The notes beneath the pieces were generated by a model. The model was not told the origin of the DNA, did no database searches, and saw only the letters and a program-made list of their open reading frames with translations. A DNA stretch of 64,000 bases from CAZMXP01 sp964570285 (GTDB lineage: Bacteria; Planctomycetota; PLA2). The position numbers were made by a program, and so were the translations under genes. Positions 17,401-25,614 of this stretch are shown piece after piece. The DNA lies in assembly GCA_964570285.1 (NCBI GenBank), contig CAZMXP010000026.1, positions 4,383-68,382 on the forward strand, read 5' to 3'. The stretch's first letter is position 1. Each line of letters starts with the position of its first letter.

Positions 17401-17685
17401 GAGGTCGCACTGGCCCCGGCGCCGACGCAGATGGCCTCCGCCGACCTCGACCTGGACGACCTACCCGATCTCGCCGCGATCCTCTCCGATAACACTCTCG
17501 TGATCGTGCGCGGCGGCCGCGACTCCGACGCGACGCCCACGCTGGTGCGCACCGTCGACCTCGACGGCCCGGCCTCCGGCATTGCCTTCGGCGACCTGAG
17601 CGGCGACTCGATCCCCGACATCGTGGTGGGCGGCGGCAGCGTCCCTCGGCTGCTGCTCGGCCACGGCTCGGTCGTCGGGGATTGA
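14452..17685 (+). CDS. FG-GAP/VCBS-repeat lipoprotein with fibronectin-like domain
   Basis: 1077 residues; ATG 14452 has GGAGGAGG in its leader. The N-terminus is a lipoprotein signal (RRRLWIGASILLCGC, lipid Cys16). An Ig/FN3-like region lies at about 165-280 (LDLRWEAATDDGTGVAHYLVYWD and later HYVQVTAVDRAGNETP). The remaining 790 residues are FG-GAP/VCBS blades with the Ca-binding signature D-x-N-G-D-G-x-x-D-L, for example DFNGDGVPDLA, DMDADGVPDVV, DFNGDHIPDLA, DFDSDGVVDVA and DFNRDGRNDLA, at spacings of about 60-70 residues. It should fold as one or two Ca-dependent beta-propellers on the cell surface or in the periplasm. No enzymatic motif is seen. It is convergent with the HU/anti-sigma-like gene. 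Confidence 0.9.
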   Translation: MRRRLWIGASILLCGCGPFAIGAGGAKLFATDTSDQRELNVALIREDATPAYVNLAEVTADLEATQRVVVETNKPALVDALLVGPGHLPTVGDTDASGCPLAFLDGAVARVFDGLTERGPDPSRFFATIRIAGTLDDGGYTLWVRARDSVAQTRCASISWTRDTLLPGIVPALAVEASVPRTLDLRWEAATDDGTGVAHYLVYWDAGGRNVPDTAARTPGRTYGFDVAGAAISGTASGPLPVVDTGFDLPGLLAGRAHYVQVTAVDRAGNETPLTSNEVALMTRAGGDGTFLPAAPSDTFAMGANPSFVVAADFNGDGVPDLAAVERGGDAVAYRLGGGGGTFGALRTHRVDGLTLLALAAADLDRDGYDDLVAVAPLHIQALLGGPDAALFGRGVRILVQQFGDLRPELHVGDMDADGVPDVVVGGQLAGDLGVLHAVYSRELGAQGYRGPDVFVATVRHFSANSIRMPRSADFNADNVSDVAFLDAASVRLLPLKPFDSFLALGPGLFQESVPYSAGAPPLASAVGDFNGDHIPDLAVGNSDRAIRVVAGVGSDGRGEGTLALQPPSAKIPGLPRQITCGDFNGDGIGDLAVAHEQPGGVAILLGEGEDGRPSGSFRVGQTIPSDEPPSAIAAHDLTGDGVVDLAISMEGAGTVRILRGRGARARATLDYTVSRIGASIASKAVATGDFDSDGVVDVALGVETTFFKAADILLTRSRNARGLAEFAGAVRFNGGLALACADFDNDGILDIAAQSDAETSVENNEAEPRLQILFGRGVNGRGEGSFEPTSGVFTSSFGKAAIALPAPCTTNPPATRPPAPEAIAVADFDGDGIPDVATLVELVKAGEPRRSAVALFRGKGAPGRGDKSFGVDAFYIVPCRGESLVAADLDGDLVTDLGVSSLEDRKVYIFPGRPRPVGGTESELGDGTFAATPGAIALDDLSIVQILAADFNRDGRNDLAVLHAAGIRLMLGYGRGGFRRGGEVALAPAPTQMASADLDLDDLPDLAAILSDNTLVIVRGGRDSDATPTLVRTVDLDGPASGIAFGDLSGDSIPDIVVGGGSVPRLLLGHGSVVGD

Positions 17686-17765
17686 TCCGAGGGCCGCCGC
17701 GGCCCCCGGGCCCCCTCGAAATGGACGCTACTCCGCGGGCGCCTCCGCACCGGCGGGCCCCGACC

Positions 17766-18923
17766 TCAACGCGGCAGCGCCGGCCGGTTCTTGGTCAGTA
17801 CGAGCTCGGTGCCCTGGCGGTTGTAGTCGACCCGGTCCATCAGTTGGAGCATCCGGGCGATGCCGCCGTCCTTCGCGTCGCCGCGGCGGCTCTTGAGGGC
17901 GGCGGCGGCCTTCGCGAGGGGGTCCTTCGACTCGCCGCTCTTTCGGCTGGCGCGGCGCGTGCGCGCGGCGGCGAGCGCGGCCGCGGTGTCGAACCCCTTG
18001 CCGCTGTCGCGCACGGAGAGCACGACGCGCTTGGGGTCGAGCAGCAGCCGCGTCTCGATCGCGCAGCACTCGACGCTGCGGTGGCCGTGCAGGTAGGCGT
18101 TGTCGAGCGCCTCGCCGAGGGAGGCGCCGACGTCGCGGTTGAACTTCTCGGGCAGGCCGCAGCGGAAGAGCACCTCCTCGACCATCGCCCGCGCCTCGCG
18201 CCGGTCCTTCTGGCTGCCGGAGAGGTGCGTCTCGATCTCGAGGATGTCGCGCCGCGGCGCGCCGACGCGCTCCGCGAGCCCCGACGCGGCCGTCTTGATG
18301 AACGCCGCGAAGTCGAAGGGCTCGTGGATCACCTCGTCGGGCCGCACGGAGAGGCCGTGGGCGGGCGCGTCGGCCTCGCTCGACGGGAAGATGCCCACGA
18401 CCGGCACCCAGTTGGTCTTCGGGTCGCACTTCAGCTCGCGCAGCAGCTCGCGCCACCCCTCGACGTGGCTCTCGAAGATGATGGCGACGGGAGGGTTGCG
18501 CTCGGCCCGCGTCTGCACCTCCATGCCGTTCTTCGTCTGGATGAGTTGCCATCCGCGCCGGCCGAAGTGCTCGGAGAGGAGCGCCGTGAAGTGGCCTTCC
18601 CCCCGGGAGACGTAGTAGATCGACGAGCGGCAGGAGCGGTCGAGGTCGCTCTTCAGCGCGCCGATCGGCGTCGCCGCGATGCCCCGGTGGGCGGGCGCGT
18701 AGGCGGAGAACCCGCCCGACTCGTCCTCGCGCAGTTCCGGGCCGCCCGAGACCGCGAGCGAGAGCAGGTCCCCGAGTTCGACCTCGTGCCCCTGCTGCAG
18801 GAATCCGCGCAGGGTCTCGCAGACCGCCTGCAGGTAATGCGACGCCTGCTCCGGGGTCACCCGGAGTTTCTGCGCCAATTCCCGGACGATCGCGTCCGTC
18901 GATACCCGCGTTGTGCTCGCCAT
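17766..18923 (-). CDS. Fusion: HU-like DNA-binding domain, degenerate receiver, RsbW-type ATPase
   Basis: 385 residues from ATG 18923. Residues 1-95 look like an HU/IHF-family DNA-binding domain (STDAIVRELAQKLRVTPEQA, then GHEVELGDLLSL). Residues about 100-215 have a response-regulator order of strands and helices, but the phospho-acceptor Asp position holds Glu (IIFES) and the conserved Lys-Pro is Glu-Pro (IHEPFD), so this is a pseudo-receiver. Residues about 225-382 form a GHKL ATPase of the RsbW/anti-sigma type: N-box EALDNAYLHGH, G1 box DSGKGFD, G2-like GGIARML and a final GTELVLTK. The architecture suggests a nucleoid- or DNA-bound regulator that controls an anti-sigma-factor antagonist or a sigma factor. 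No partner lies nearby. It is divergent from the porin-like gene. Confidence 0.8.
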   Translation of the reverse strand: MASTTRVSTDAIVRELAQKLRVTPEQASHYLQAVCETLRGFLQQGHEVELGDLLSLAVSGGPELREDESGGFSAYAPAHRGIAATPIGALKSDLDRSCRSSIYYVSRGEGHFTALLSEHFGRRGWQLIQTKNGMEVQTRAERNPPVAIIFESHVEGWRELLRELKCDPKTNWVPVVGIFPSSEADAPAHGLSVRPDEVIHEPFDFAAFIKTAASGLAERVGAPRRDILEIETHLSGSQKDRREARAMVEEVLFRCGLPEKFNRDVGASLGEALDNAYLHGHRSVECCAIETRLLLDPKRVVLSVRDSGKGFDTAAALAAARTRRASRKSGESKDPLAKAAAALKSRRGDAKDGGIARMLQLMDRVDYNRQGTELVLTKNRPALPR

Positions 18924-19049
18924 GTTGCCGTGCAGAGTCCCGAGTCCTATCGGCACTTCCCCCCCCGCAAGCTGAGCGCATCCCGCCCCCCCCTTGGGGC
19001 CCCTGGCCCGCGCAGCGGGCGACAAGCCCCCGCCCCCCCGAAATCCCCC

Positions 19050-19078
19050 TTGACAGCGGGGTCGATGCCGCCAAGCAT
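19050..19078 (+). promoter_or_regulatory. Possible sigma70-type promoter for the porin-like gene
   Basis: A perfect TTGACA (19050-19055) occurs in the 163-bp divergent spacer, with a weak -10 candidate (AAGCAT, 19073-19078) 17 bp downstream. The start codon at 19087 follows closely, so a transcript from here would be almost leaderless. Confidence 0.3.
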
Positions 19079-19086
19079 GGCCCCCT

Positions 19087-20334
19087 GTGACCATCCCCCG
19101 CATCCTCCCGGCCCTGCTCCTCTGCACGACGCTGCTGCACGCGGCGGACGAGGCGGACCGGCTCGCCCGCCTCGAGCAGGAGAACGCCGAGCTTCGCCGG
19201 CGCGTCGATCTGCTCGAGACGGGGCAGGGCGGCCTCGAGATGGCGATCGAGGGTCTGCTCGCGGACGAGGAGGGCATCGGCCTCAACCTGACGACCCGGC
19301 GCGGTCCGGTGCGCGCGATGCTGCAGATCTTCGGCGACGTCGGCTTCTCCTACGACAACCCCCCGCCGACCGACCGCAGCCATTCGAGCTTCTTCCTCGG
19401 CGGCCTCAACCTCTTCTTCACGGCGCAGATCGGCGAGCACCTTTCCGTCCTCTCCGAGACGGTCTTCAAGACCTCCGTCGGCGGCGTGACCGACACGGGC
19501 AGCTTCGACCAGGAGCGCCTCTCCGCGACGTGGACCTTCAGCGACCTGCTCTATGTCAAGCTCGGCCTCGACCACGGGCCCGTCTCGCGGTGGAACCACC
19601 TCTACCACCACGGGCGATGGCTCGAGACGACGATCGACCGTCCGTTCCTCGCGCGATTCGAAGGGGGCGGGGGGATCCTGCCGATGCACAACAGCGGCCT
19701 CGAGTTCGGGGGGCGCACGCAGACGCCGATCGGCCGCGTGGACTACGTGCTGATCGTCTCCAACGGGCGCGGACGCACCGCGACCGACCCGCAGAAGTAC
19801 TCCGACAGGAACGACGGCAAGGCGGTCGAGTTCGGCGTGAGTCTCGCCCCGGACGCGCTCGACGGCATCGATTTCGGCTTCCACTTCCGCGTGGACGACA
19901 TCCCGGGGATCCCCGGCGACGCCGCCCGCGCCCGCACGATCCGCGAGCTGATCGGGAGCGTCTTCGTGCAGTACCACGGGGACCGCGTCGAGGTGATCGC
20001 GGAGTTCGTCCACGTCGAGAACCGCGACCGCACGAGCGCGATGACCTACACGCACCAGGCGGGCTATGTGCAGGTCGCCTACCGCCTCCGGCCGGAGTGG
20101 CTGCCCTACGTGCGCTTCGACACGCGGTCGATGGAGGCGGGGGACCCCTACTTCATGCCGCTCGGCCGCGACCTCGACCGCTGGGAGACGCTCTTCGGCA
20201 TCCGCTACGACGCCGCGGCCAACGTGGCGATCAAGCTCGAGCTCGGTTTCGGGCGCGCCGAGAAGCGCATGGACGGCCTGATTCTGACGGACTCCTACAT
20301 CCGTCTCGGTTTGCAGGTATCTTGGGTGTTCTGA
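19087..20334 (+). CDS. Outer-membrane porin-like beta-barrel protein
   Basis: 415 residues from GTG 19087. A signal peptide (MTIPRILPALLLCTTLLHAA) is followed by a coiled-coil segment (RLARLEQENAELRRRVDLLE, about 24-45), as in porins that trimerise through an N-terminal helix. The body is a series of amphipathic strands with regular aromatic girdles (GLNLFFTAQIGEHLSVLSET, LSATWTFSDLLYVKLGL), and the chain ends in Phe (QVSWVF), the usual outer-membrane barrel terminus. It overlaps the next start by one base (TGATG). The partner looks like a phosphate-binding protein, so uptake of an anion is possible, but the barrel itself does not show selectivity. Confidence 0.8.
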   Translation: MTIPRILPALLLCTTLLHAADEADRLARLEQENAELRRRVDLLETGQGGLEMAIEGLLADEEGIGLNLTTRRGPVRAMLQIFGDVGFSYDNPPPTDRSHSSFFLGGLNLFFTAQIGEHLSVLSETVFKTSVGGVTDTGSFDQERLSATWTFSDLLYVKLGLDHGPVSRWNHLYHHGRWLETTIDRPFLARFEGGGGILPMHNSGLEFGGRTQTPIGRVDYVLIVSNGRGRTATDPQKYSDRNDGKAVEFGVSLAPDALDGIDFGFHFRVDDIPGIPGDAARARTIRELIGSVFVQYHGDRVEVIAEFVHVENRDRTSAMTYTHQAGYVQVAYRLRPEWLPYVRFDTRSMEAGDPYFMPLGRDLDRWETLFGIRYDAAANVAIKLELGFGRAEKRMDGLILTDSYIRLGLQVSWVF

Positions 20335-20861
20335 TGCGCCGGTTGCTGCTGCCCGCCTGGTTCGCCCTCGCGCTCGGCGCCGCCGGCCCCGGGGCCGCCG
20401 AGCCCGCCGCCGAGGAGGTGCCGACGGTCCTGATGGTGATCGTCCACCCCGAGAACCCGGTGACCGACCTGCCCCTCAGCGAGTTCCGGGCGCTCTGCAA
20501 GCTGGAGCGGCAGTTCTGGGCGAGCAAGAAGCGCTGCGCCCTCTACCTGCCGCCGAGCAAGTCCGACGAGTACGCGGTGCTGCTCGACAAGGTCTACCGG
20601 ATGAGCCACAAGAAGCTCCAGAAGTACTGGGTCCAGAAGCTCTTCTCCGGCGACATCCCGAGCAAGCCCGAGCACGTGCCGAGCGCCAAGCTCGCGATCG
20701 ACAAGGTCAAGGAGGAGGAGGGCGCCTTGACCGTGCTGCTCGCGGGGGAGGTGCCGAAGGGCGTCAAGCTCGTGACGATCGACGGCAAGAAGCCGGGCGA
20801 GAAGGACTACCCCCTGCTCGGTGTGCCGCCGAAGAAGGGCGACTCGGAGGAGGAGCCGTAG
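20334..20861 (+). CDS. Secreted PstS-like (phosphate-binding superfamily) small protein
   Basis: 175 residues; its ATG shares a base with the previous stop. A signal peptide (RRLLLPAWFALALGAAGPGAAE) is followed by a short periplasmic-binding-like domain. The sequence follows the pattern of stand-alone PstS-like proteins: VIVHPENPVTDLPLSEFRAL, a FW segment, a LYLPP strand, helices with MSHKKLQKYWVQKLFSGD, and ALTVLL. Such proteins are shorter than true PstS and often accompany outer-membrane barrels. The C-terminus is charged. Coupled translation with the porin-like gene suggests they work together at the outer membrane or in the periplasm. Ligand-binding residues cannot be assigned with confidence. 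Confidence 0.75.
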   Translation: MRRLLLPAWFALALGAAGPGAAEPAAEEVPTVLMVIVHPENPVTDLPLSEFRALCKLERQFWASKKRCALYLPPSKSDEYAVLLDKVYRMSHKKLQKYWVQKLFSGDIPSKPEHVPSAKLAIDKVKEEEGALTVLLAGEVPKGVKLVTIDGKKPGEKDYPLLGVPPKKGDSEEEP

Positions 20862-20879
20862 GGAGATTGTCCGCCCGGC

Positions 20880-21300
20880 GGTGTGGGTGGGTCTTCGGAG
20901 GACCGCAGCGCGGCTTGAGGCCGCAACGGAACGAGCGCGGGCCGCCGCGCGGGTCATCCTGAACAATGACCACGAAGACACGAAGGCACGGAGAAGGGGA
21001 CGCGACGAGCCTGCGGGCAGCGCGCGCACCGGATCGCAGGGGCCTCCTTCGTGTCTTCGTGCCTCCGTGGTTCTAGTTCTCCCCGCTCGAATTCAGCGAC
21101 TCGCCTGGATCCGCGCAGGCGGCGAGGACTCTGCGGGCATGGAGTACAAGCGATCAGGGCCGAGGGTATCGGATTTGATAAGGAACCCAGGAAGGGAGGA
21201 ACCCATGAGAGGAATGGGGAGCAACCCGGGATTCGGATGGATCGAATCCGCCCCTTCCTTGGTTCCTAGGTTCCTGTCGAGATTCGGACCCCCTCGTGGC
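20880..21300. repeat. Long dispersed intergenic repeat, copy B (inverted relative to copy A)
   Basis: Non-coding DNA between the PstS-like gene and the WD40 kinase. It mirrors 6714-7140 on the opposite strand, with the same order of landmarks: cgaagacacgaaggcacgga, ccttcgtgtcttcgtgcctc, gaggactctgcgggcatg, atcggatttgataaggaacc, aggaacccatgagaggaatg and gaatccgcccct. The cgaagacacgaagg and ccttcgtgtcttcg words form an internal inverted pair about 70 bp apart. Nothing else is seen in the 560-bp gap. Confidence 0.75.
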
Positions 21301-21424
21301 GCAGAGGCGCGAATCCGCTGCGGTGCGACGAGGGCGGGCCAGCCCGCCGAGTCCAGGCGGGCTTTCCCGCGGACGCAAGAGCGTCTCCCCGGCGCTCCGG
21401 GCCTTCCGGTCTTCGTGGTCCTGC

Positions 21425-24400
21425 TCAGCGCGCGGCCGGCAGGCGCGTGCGGAAGACGCGCAGCGTGCCGTCGAACGACGAGGAGGCGATCGAAGCGCCG
21501 TCGCGCGTGAAGGCGAGCGCGGTGACCCAGTTGTCGTGCGCGGCGATCCTCAGCAGCATCTCGCGGGTCGCCGGGTCCCAGAGGCGGATCGTCTTGTCGC
21601 GGCCGCCGCTCGCGAGGCGGGTGCTGTCGGGCGAGAAGGCGAGCGCCTGGACCGGGCCCGTGTGCCCGGAGAGCTGCCCCGCCGGCTCGAAGGTCGCGGA
21701 GTCCCAGAGGCGGATCGTCTCGTCGTCGCCGCCGCTCGCGTAGAGCGCTCCGTCGGCTGAGCGCGCGACCGCGCGCACGGCGCCCCCGTGCCCCTCCAGC
21801 GTGGCAAGCAGCCTTCCCGTGGCCGCCTCCCAGACCCGCACCGTGCCGTCCTCCGATGCCGAGAGCAGGCGGTCGCCCGATGCGCTTGCCGTCACGCAGG
21901 TGACGCCCCCCTTGTGGCCGGCCAGCACGACGGGCGGCGCGCTCCCGGCCAGGTCCCACAGGCGCACCGTCATGTCCGCCGAGCCGGAGACGAGGCGCCC
22001 GTCGCCGCCGACGAACGCGATCGACGTGACCGGCCCTTCGTGCCCCTCGAGCACCTTCTCCTCCCCGGACCCCTCCACGTTCCACAGGCGGATCTTCCAG
22101 TCCTCCTCGCCGGCCCCCGCCACGCGGCTCCCGGACGGGGAGAAGGCGACGGAGGCGAGCGTGCCCTCGTCGCCGCCGACCGTCGCGAGCGACTCGCCGG
22201 TGACCGAGTCCCAGAGACGGACGGAGCCGACCCCGGCCGCCGTCGCCGCGAGGCGGTCGGCCCCGGGATCGGCCGCGAGGCCGTTGAAGAGGTCGTCCTC
22301 GCCGCGCACCTCGAGCACGGCATTGCTGCGCGCGAGGTCCCAGAGGCGGAGCGTGCCGTCGGCCGACGCGCTCGCGAGCGTCCCGCCGGCGGGGGAGATC
22401 GCGAGCGCGTGGACCGCGTCGGTGTGGCCGACCAGCGCGCGCAGCGGCGCGCCGGCGCGGGCATCCCAGAGGCGGATCGTCTTGTCGAAGGAGGCGGTGA
22501 AGAGCCGCGTGCCCGTCGCGTTGAAGCGGAGCGCGTAGACCGGGTCGGTGTGGCCCTCGAGCGTCTTGACGCGCTTGCCTCCCTCGACGTCGTAGAGGCG
22601 CACCGTCGCGTCCAGCGCGCCCGCCGCGAGGCGCGTCCCCTGCGCGTCGAACGCGAGCGCGCGCAGCGTCGTGCCGTCCCCCTCGATCGTCGCGAGCAGC
22701 GTGCGCGTGCCGACGTCGACGATCTGGATCGCGTCCTCCGCCGCGACGGCGAGGCGGTTGCCGTCGGGGTGGAAGGCGACCGCGTAGACGGGGGCGCCCG
22801 CGCCGTAGGGCTCGCCCACCGGCTGGGCATTGGCGCCGTTCCAGAAGCGGACCGTCTCGTCGGTGGAGCCGGTGGCGAAGAGGTCGCCGTCGCCGCGGTA
22901 GGCGAGGCAGGTGACGGCGGTCTCGTGGCCGCTCGCGATGCCGACGAGCCCGCCGTGGCCGGGATCCCAGAGGCGCACGAACTTGTCGTCGCACGCCGCC
23001 GCGAGGCGCGTGCCGTCGGGGCGGAAGGCCACCGCGGAGACGCCGCCGCTCGCCGCCCCCTCCATCGCCGCGGGCAGCGTCAGCCGCTCGGCGCCGGACG
23101 CGACATCCCACAGCTTCACGGTGCGGTCGTCGGAGCCGCTCGCGAGAAGCGTGCCGTCGGCCGAGAAGGCCACCGCCGTGACGCGGGCATGGTGCCCCTC
23201 GAGCCGCGCGAGGCTCGTGTCCGAGCGCAGCCGCAGGTGGCGCCACTCCCAGCCGCGCAGCGCCTCCGGGCAGGCGTCGAGGCGCAGCCTCGCCTCGCTC
23301 GTCTCGTGGACGCGCAGGCTCGCGTCGGCGGCGGCGAGGCTCGCGAGGTAGCTCTTGCGCTCGGCCTCCTCCCCCTTCAGCCGCGCCTCCCGCTCGCTCG
23401 CCCGCGCCTCCCGCTCGCTCGCGCGCGCCCGGTCGCGCGCGAGCACCGTCTGCTCGTGGGCGGCGCCGATCTCGCGCACCTTGCGGCGGTCCTGCCACGC
23501 GACGTAGCTCAGCGCGACGATCGCCGTGACCACGAGCCCGAGGATCGAGGCGGCGATCGTGCGGTTGCGGCGCACCCACTTGCGGAACTCGGCCAGCGCG
23601 CCGGTCTGGTAGGCGCGCACGACGCGCCCCTCCAGATACGCGCGCAGGTCCTCCGCCATCGCGTCCACCGTCGGGTAGCGGTCGTCGGGCTTGCGCGCCA
23701 TCGCCTTCTCGCAGACCGCGGCGAGTTCGGGGGCGACGGTCTTGTCGATCTGATGGATGGGGGTCGGGGGGCCCGAGAGCAGGCGCGTCAGCACGGTGCC
23801 CGCGCTCGTCGGGGCGCCCGGCTCCACGTAGGGCATCCGGCCGGTGAGCAGCGTGTAGAGCAGCGCGCCGAGCGAGTAGATGTCCGCGCGGAAGTCGAGG
23901 TCGGCGACGCGCCCCTCCGCCTGCTCCGGCGGCATGTAGGTGGGGGTGCCGACCACCGTGCCGTCCATCGTCAGCAGCGGCGACTCCTCGGAGCGGTCGC
24001 TGATGGCGATCTGGTCGGTGCGGTCGGTCTTGACGCCGCTGAGCATCACCGACTGCATCGGGTCCACGCGCAGGTCGTGCGAGTCCTTGCGGCCGACCAC
24101 CTTCGCGAGCCCCCAGTCCATCACGTAGGTCTCGCCGAACTTGCCGACCATCACGTTGGCGGGCTTCAAGTCGCGGTGGATGACGCCTTTGCTGTGCGCG
24201 TAGGCCATCGCCTCGCAGACCTTCAGGATCACGCCGAGGCAGCGGACGGTGTTCCACCCCTCCTCCCCGGCGCGCGAGAGGCGGAACACCTCCGAGAGCT
24301 CCACCCCCTTCACCATGCGCATCGTGAAGAAGACGTGCCCCTTCGCGTCGATGCCCAGCTCGTGGACCGGGACGACGCCCGGGTGGTCGAGCTGGCCCGT

Positions 24401-24910
24401 GATCTGCGCCTCCTCGAGGAAGCGGCTCACCGTCTGCGCGTTCTCCGGCGAGCGGTCCTCGGGCCGGAGCTTGCCGCGCATCGACTTCATCGCCAGCGTG
24501 CGGCGCAGGTCCTCGTCCCAGACGCGCAGGATCACCCCCATCCCGCCGCGGGCGACCTCCTCCTGCAGCGAATAGCGCGCGGTGAGGGCGATCCGCTCGG
24601 CGAGCCGCTTCAGCCTCGTCGAGAGGGACTGGTCGCCGGCCGCACCCTCCTCGGGCGCGATCTCCACGTCGGGCCGCTCGTTGCCGAAGAACTCGCGCAG
24701 CACGTGCGAGATCGGGCGCGCCGCGTCGCCGGGGGAGCTCTCGAGCATCGTGGCGGTCGTCTGCCGCCGCCAGACGTCGTGGAGCAGCCGCAGCCGGTCG
24801 GCGATCTCCGGCCGCGCCGCGCAGAAGGCGTCGAAGTCGGCCGCGCGGTCCTCGCGCAAGGCGAGCAGATAGGCCGCGAACCCGGCCTCCGCCGCTTCCT
24901 CGTGAGCCAC
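21425..24910 (-). CDS. Membrane Ser/Thr protein kinase with 14 WD40 repeats
   Basis: 1161 residues from GTG 24910, chosen for GGAGG about ten bases upstream; an in-frame GTG at 24976 is the alternative. A short N-terminal helical segment precedes the kinase domain (about 113-430): Gly loop RGGMG, Lys142 in LAMK, HRDLKPAN with Asp247, DFG replaced by DWG (Asp265 kept) and GTPTYMPPEQA activation segment. It should be active. A transmembrane helix (about 454-471) and a coiled coil (500-545) follow. Then come 14 WD40 repeats, each near 40 residues with GH and WD dipeptides, enough for two seven-bladed propellers outside the membrane. This architecture is common in Planctomycetes. The propellers probably sense or bind a ligand. 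It is transcribed alone. Confidence 0.95.
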   Translation of the reverse strand: MAHEEAAEAGFAAYLLALREDRAADFDAFCAARPEIADRLRLLHDVWRRQTTATMLESSPGDAARPISHVLREFFGNERPDVEIAPEEGAAGDQSLSTRLKRLAERIALTARYSLQEEVARGGMGVILRVWDEDLRRTLAMKSMRGKLRPEDRSPENAQTVSRFLEEAQITGQLDHPGVVPVHELGIDAKGHVFFTMRMVKGVELSEVFRLSRAGEEGWNTVRCLGVILKVCEAMAYAHSKGVIHRDLKPANVMVGKFGETYVMDWGLAKVVGRKDSHDLRVDPMQSVMLSGVKTDRTDQIAISDRSEESPLLTMDGTVVGTPTYMPPEQAEGRVADLDFRADIYSLGALLYTLLTGRMPYVEPGAPTSAGTVLTRLLSGPPTPIHQIDKTVAPELAAVCEKAMARKPDDRYPTVDAMAEDLRAYLEGRVVRAYQTGALAEFRKWVRRNRTIAASILGLVVTAIVALSYVAWQDRRKVREIGAAHEQTVLARDRARASEREARASEREARLKGEEAERKSYLASLAAADASLRVHETSEARLRLDACPEALRGWEWRHLRLRSDTSLARLEGHHARVTAVAFSADGTLLASGSDDRTVKLWDVASGAERLTLPAAMEGAASGGVSAVAFRPDGTRLAAACDDKFVRLWDPGHGGLVGIASGHETAVTCLAYRGDGDLFATGSTDETVRFWNGANAQPVGEPYGAGAPVYAVAFHPDGNRLAVAAEDAIQIVDVGTRTLLATIEGDGTTLRALAFDAQGTRLAAGALDATVRLYDVEGGKRVKTLEGHTDPVYALRFNATGTRLFTASFDKTIRLWDARAGAPLRALVGHTDAVHALAISPAGGTLASASADGTLRLWDLARSNAVLEVRGEDDLFNGLAADPGADRLAATAAGVGSVRLWDSVTGESLATVGGDEGTLASVAFSPSGSRVAGAGEEDWKIRLWNVEGSGEEKVLEGHEGPVTSIAFVGGDGRLVSGSADMTVRLWDLAGSAPPVVLAGHKGGVTCVTASASGDRLLSASEDGTVRVWEAATGRLLATLEGHGGAVRAVARSADGALYASGGDDETIRLWDSATFEPAGQLSGHTGPVQALAFSPDSTRLASGGRDKTIRLWDPATREMLLRIAAHDNWVTALAFTRDGASIASSSFDGTLRVFRTRLPAAR

Positions 24911-25074
24911 GCTGAGCGCTCCCTCCGGTTCCCGATCGGTCGCGAGACGAAAAAACGCACCACCCGCGGCGGCCACACGGCCGCCGCGCCGTCAGGCTTC
25001 CAATCTACTCGATGGCGGCGGACAGGGCGGGGCGGCGGCCGGCGAGGCCGCCCCCGGGCCCCCCGCTCATCCGG

Positions 25075-25530
25075 CTACTTCAGGATCTGGTCGCGCGTCG
25101 TGATCTTCGCTCCCGCGTAGGCCATCAGCACAAGCCCCGCGAGCATCACGAATCCCCAGAAGTTCTTCAGTTCGTCGATGAGCATCCCGAGGGCGGGCAT
25201 CACCGCCGCGAGAACGAGAAGCCGTCCGTGGAGCTTGTCGGGGAGCAGGCGCACGCCGAAGAGGCGCGTGATCACGAGGAAGAGCACGCCGATGGCGCCG
25301 ATGAAGCCGAGGGTGTGCATCCACGGCTGCACGAAGTTGCTGAAGGGACCGCCGAACTTGAAGAGGGCGCTCCAGCGGTTGTCGAACGTGAAGGCGAGAA
25401 GGAAGGCGAGCGCGGCGACGCCGACGATCTTCTCCGCCAGGGGCTGCTTCTTGAATTCCGCTGCCACCGCCGCGACGTCGCGCTTGCCGCCGCTCGCGGC
25501 CGAGGCGCCTTGATCCGGGCTTGCCACCAT
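25075..25530 (-). CDS. Small integral membrane protein, four predicted helices
   Basis: 151 residues from ATG 25530, which has AAGGAG six to seven bases upstream; GTG 25548 is a longer alternative. After a polar N-terminus of about 30 residues there are about four hydrophobic segments: IVGVAALAFLLAFTF, TLGFIGAIGVLFLVI, LLVLAAVMPALGML and FWGFVMLAGLVLMAYAG. No family is recognised. It lies downstream of the GspK-like gene on the same strand, 84 bp away, and could be the last gene of that run or independent. The function is unknown. Confidence 0.7.
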   Translation of the reverse strand: MVASPDQGASAASGGKRDVAAVAAEFKKQPLAEKIVGVAALAFLLAFTFDNRWSALFKFGGPFSNFVQPWMHTLGFIGAIGVLFLVITRLFGVRLLPDKLHGRLLVLAAVMPALGMLIDELKNFWGFVMLAGLVLMAYAGAKITTRDQILK

Positions 25531-25614
25531 GTCGTTCTCCTTGTCCACCGGCGCCCGTCGCGGGCGCCATCGGGGGGGGATTGTACGCTTCCGCCCCGGC
25601 GGCCGGGAAGGGGG

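Noticed and set aside
17682..19090. Plus-strand frame upstream of the PstS-like gene that extends it by about 880 codons
   Set aside because: It runs antisense to the HU/anti-sigma fusion and through the porin-like gene in another frame; the signal peptide at 20334 marks the real start.
24911..24976. 22-residue longer N-terminus for the WD40 kinase from GTG 24976
   Set aside because: No ribosome site there; GTG 24910 has GGAGG at good spacing. Not excluded.
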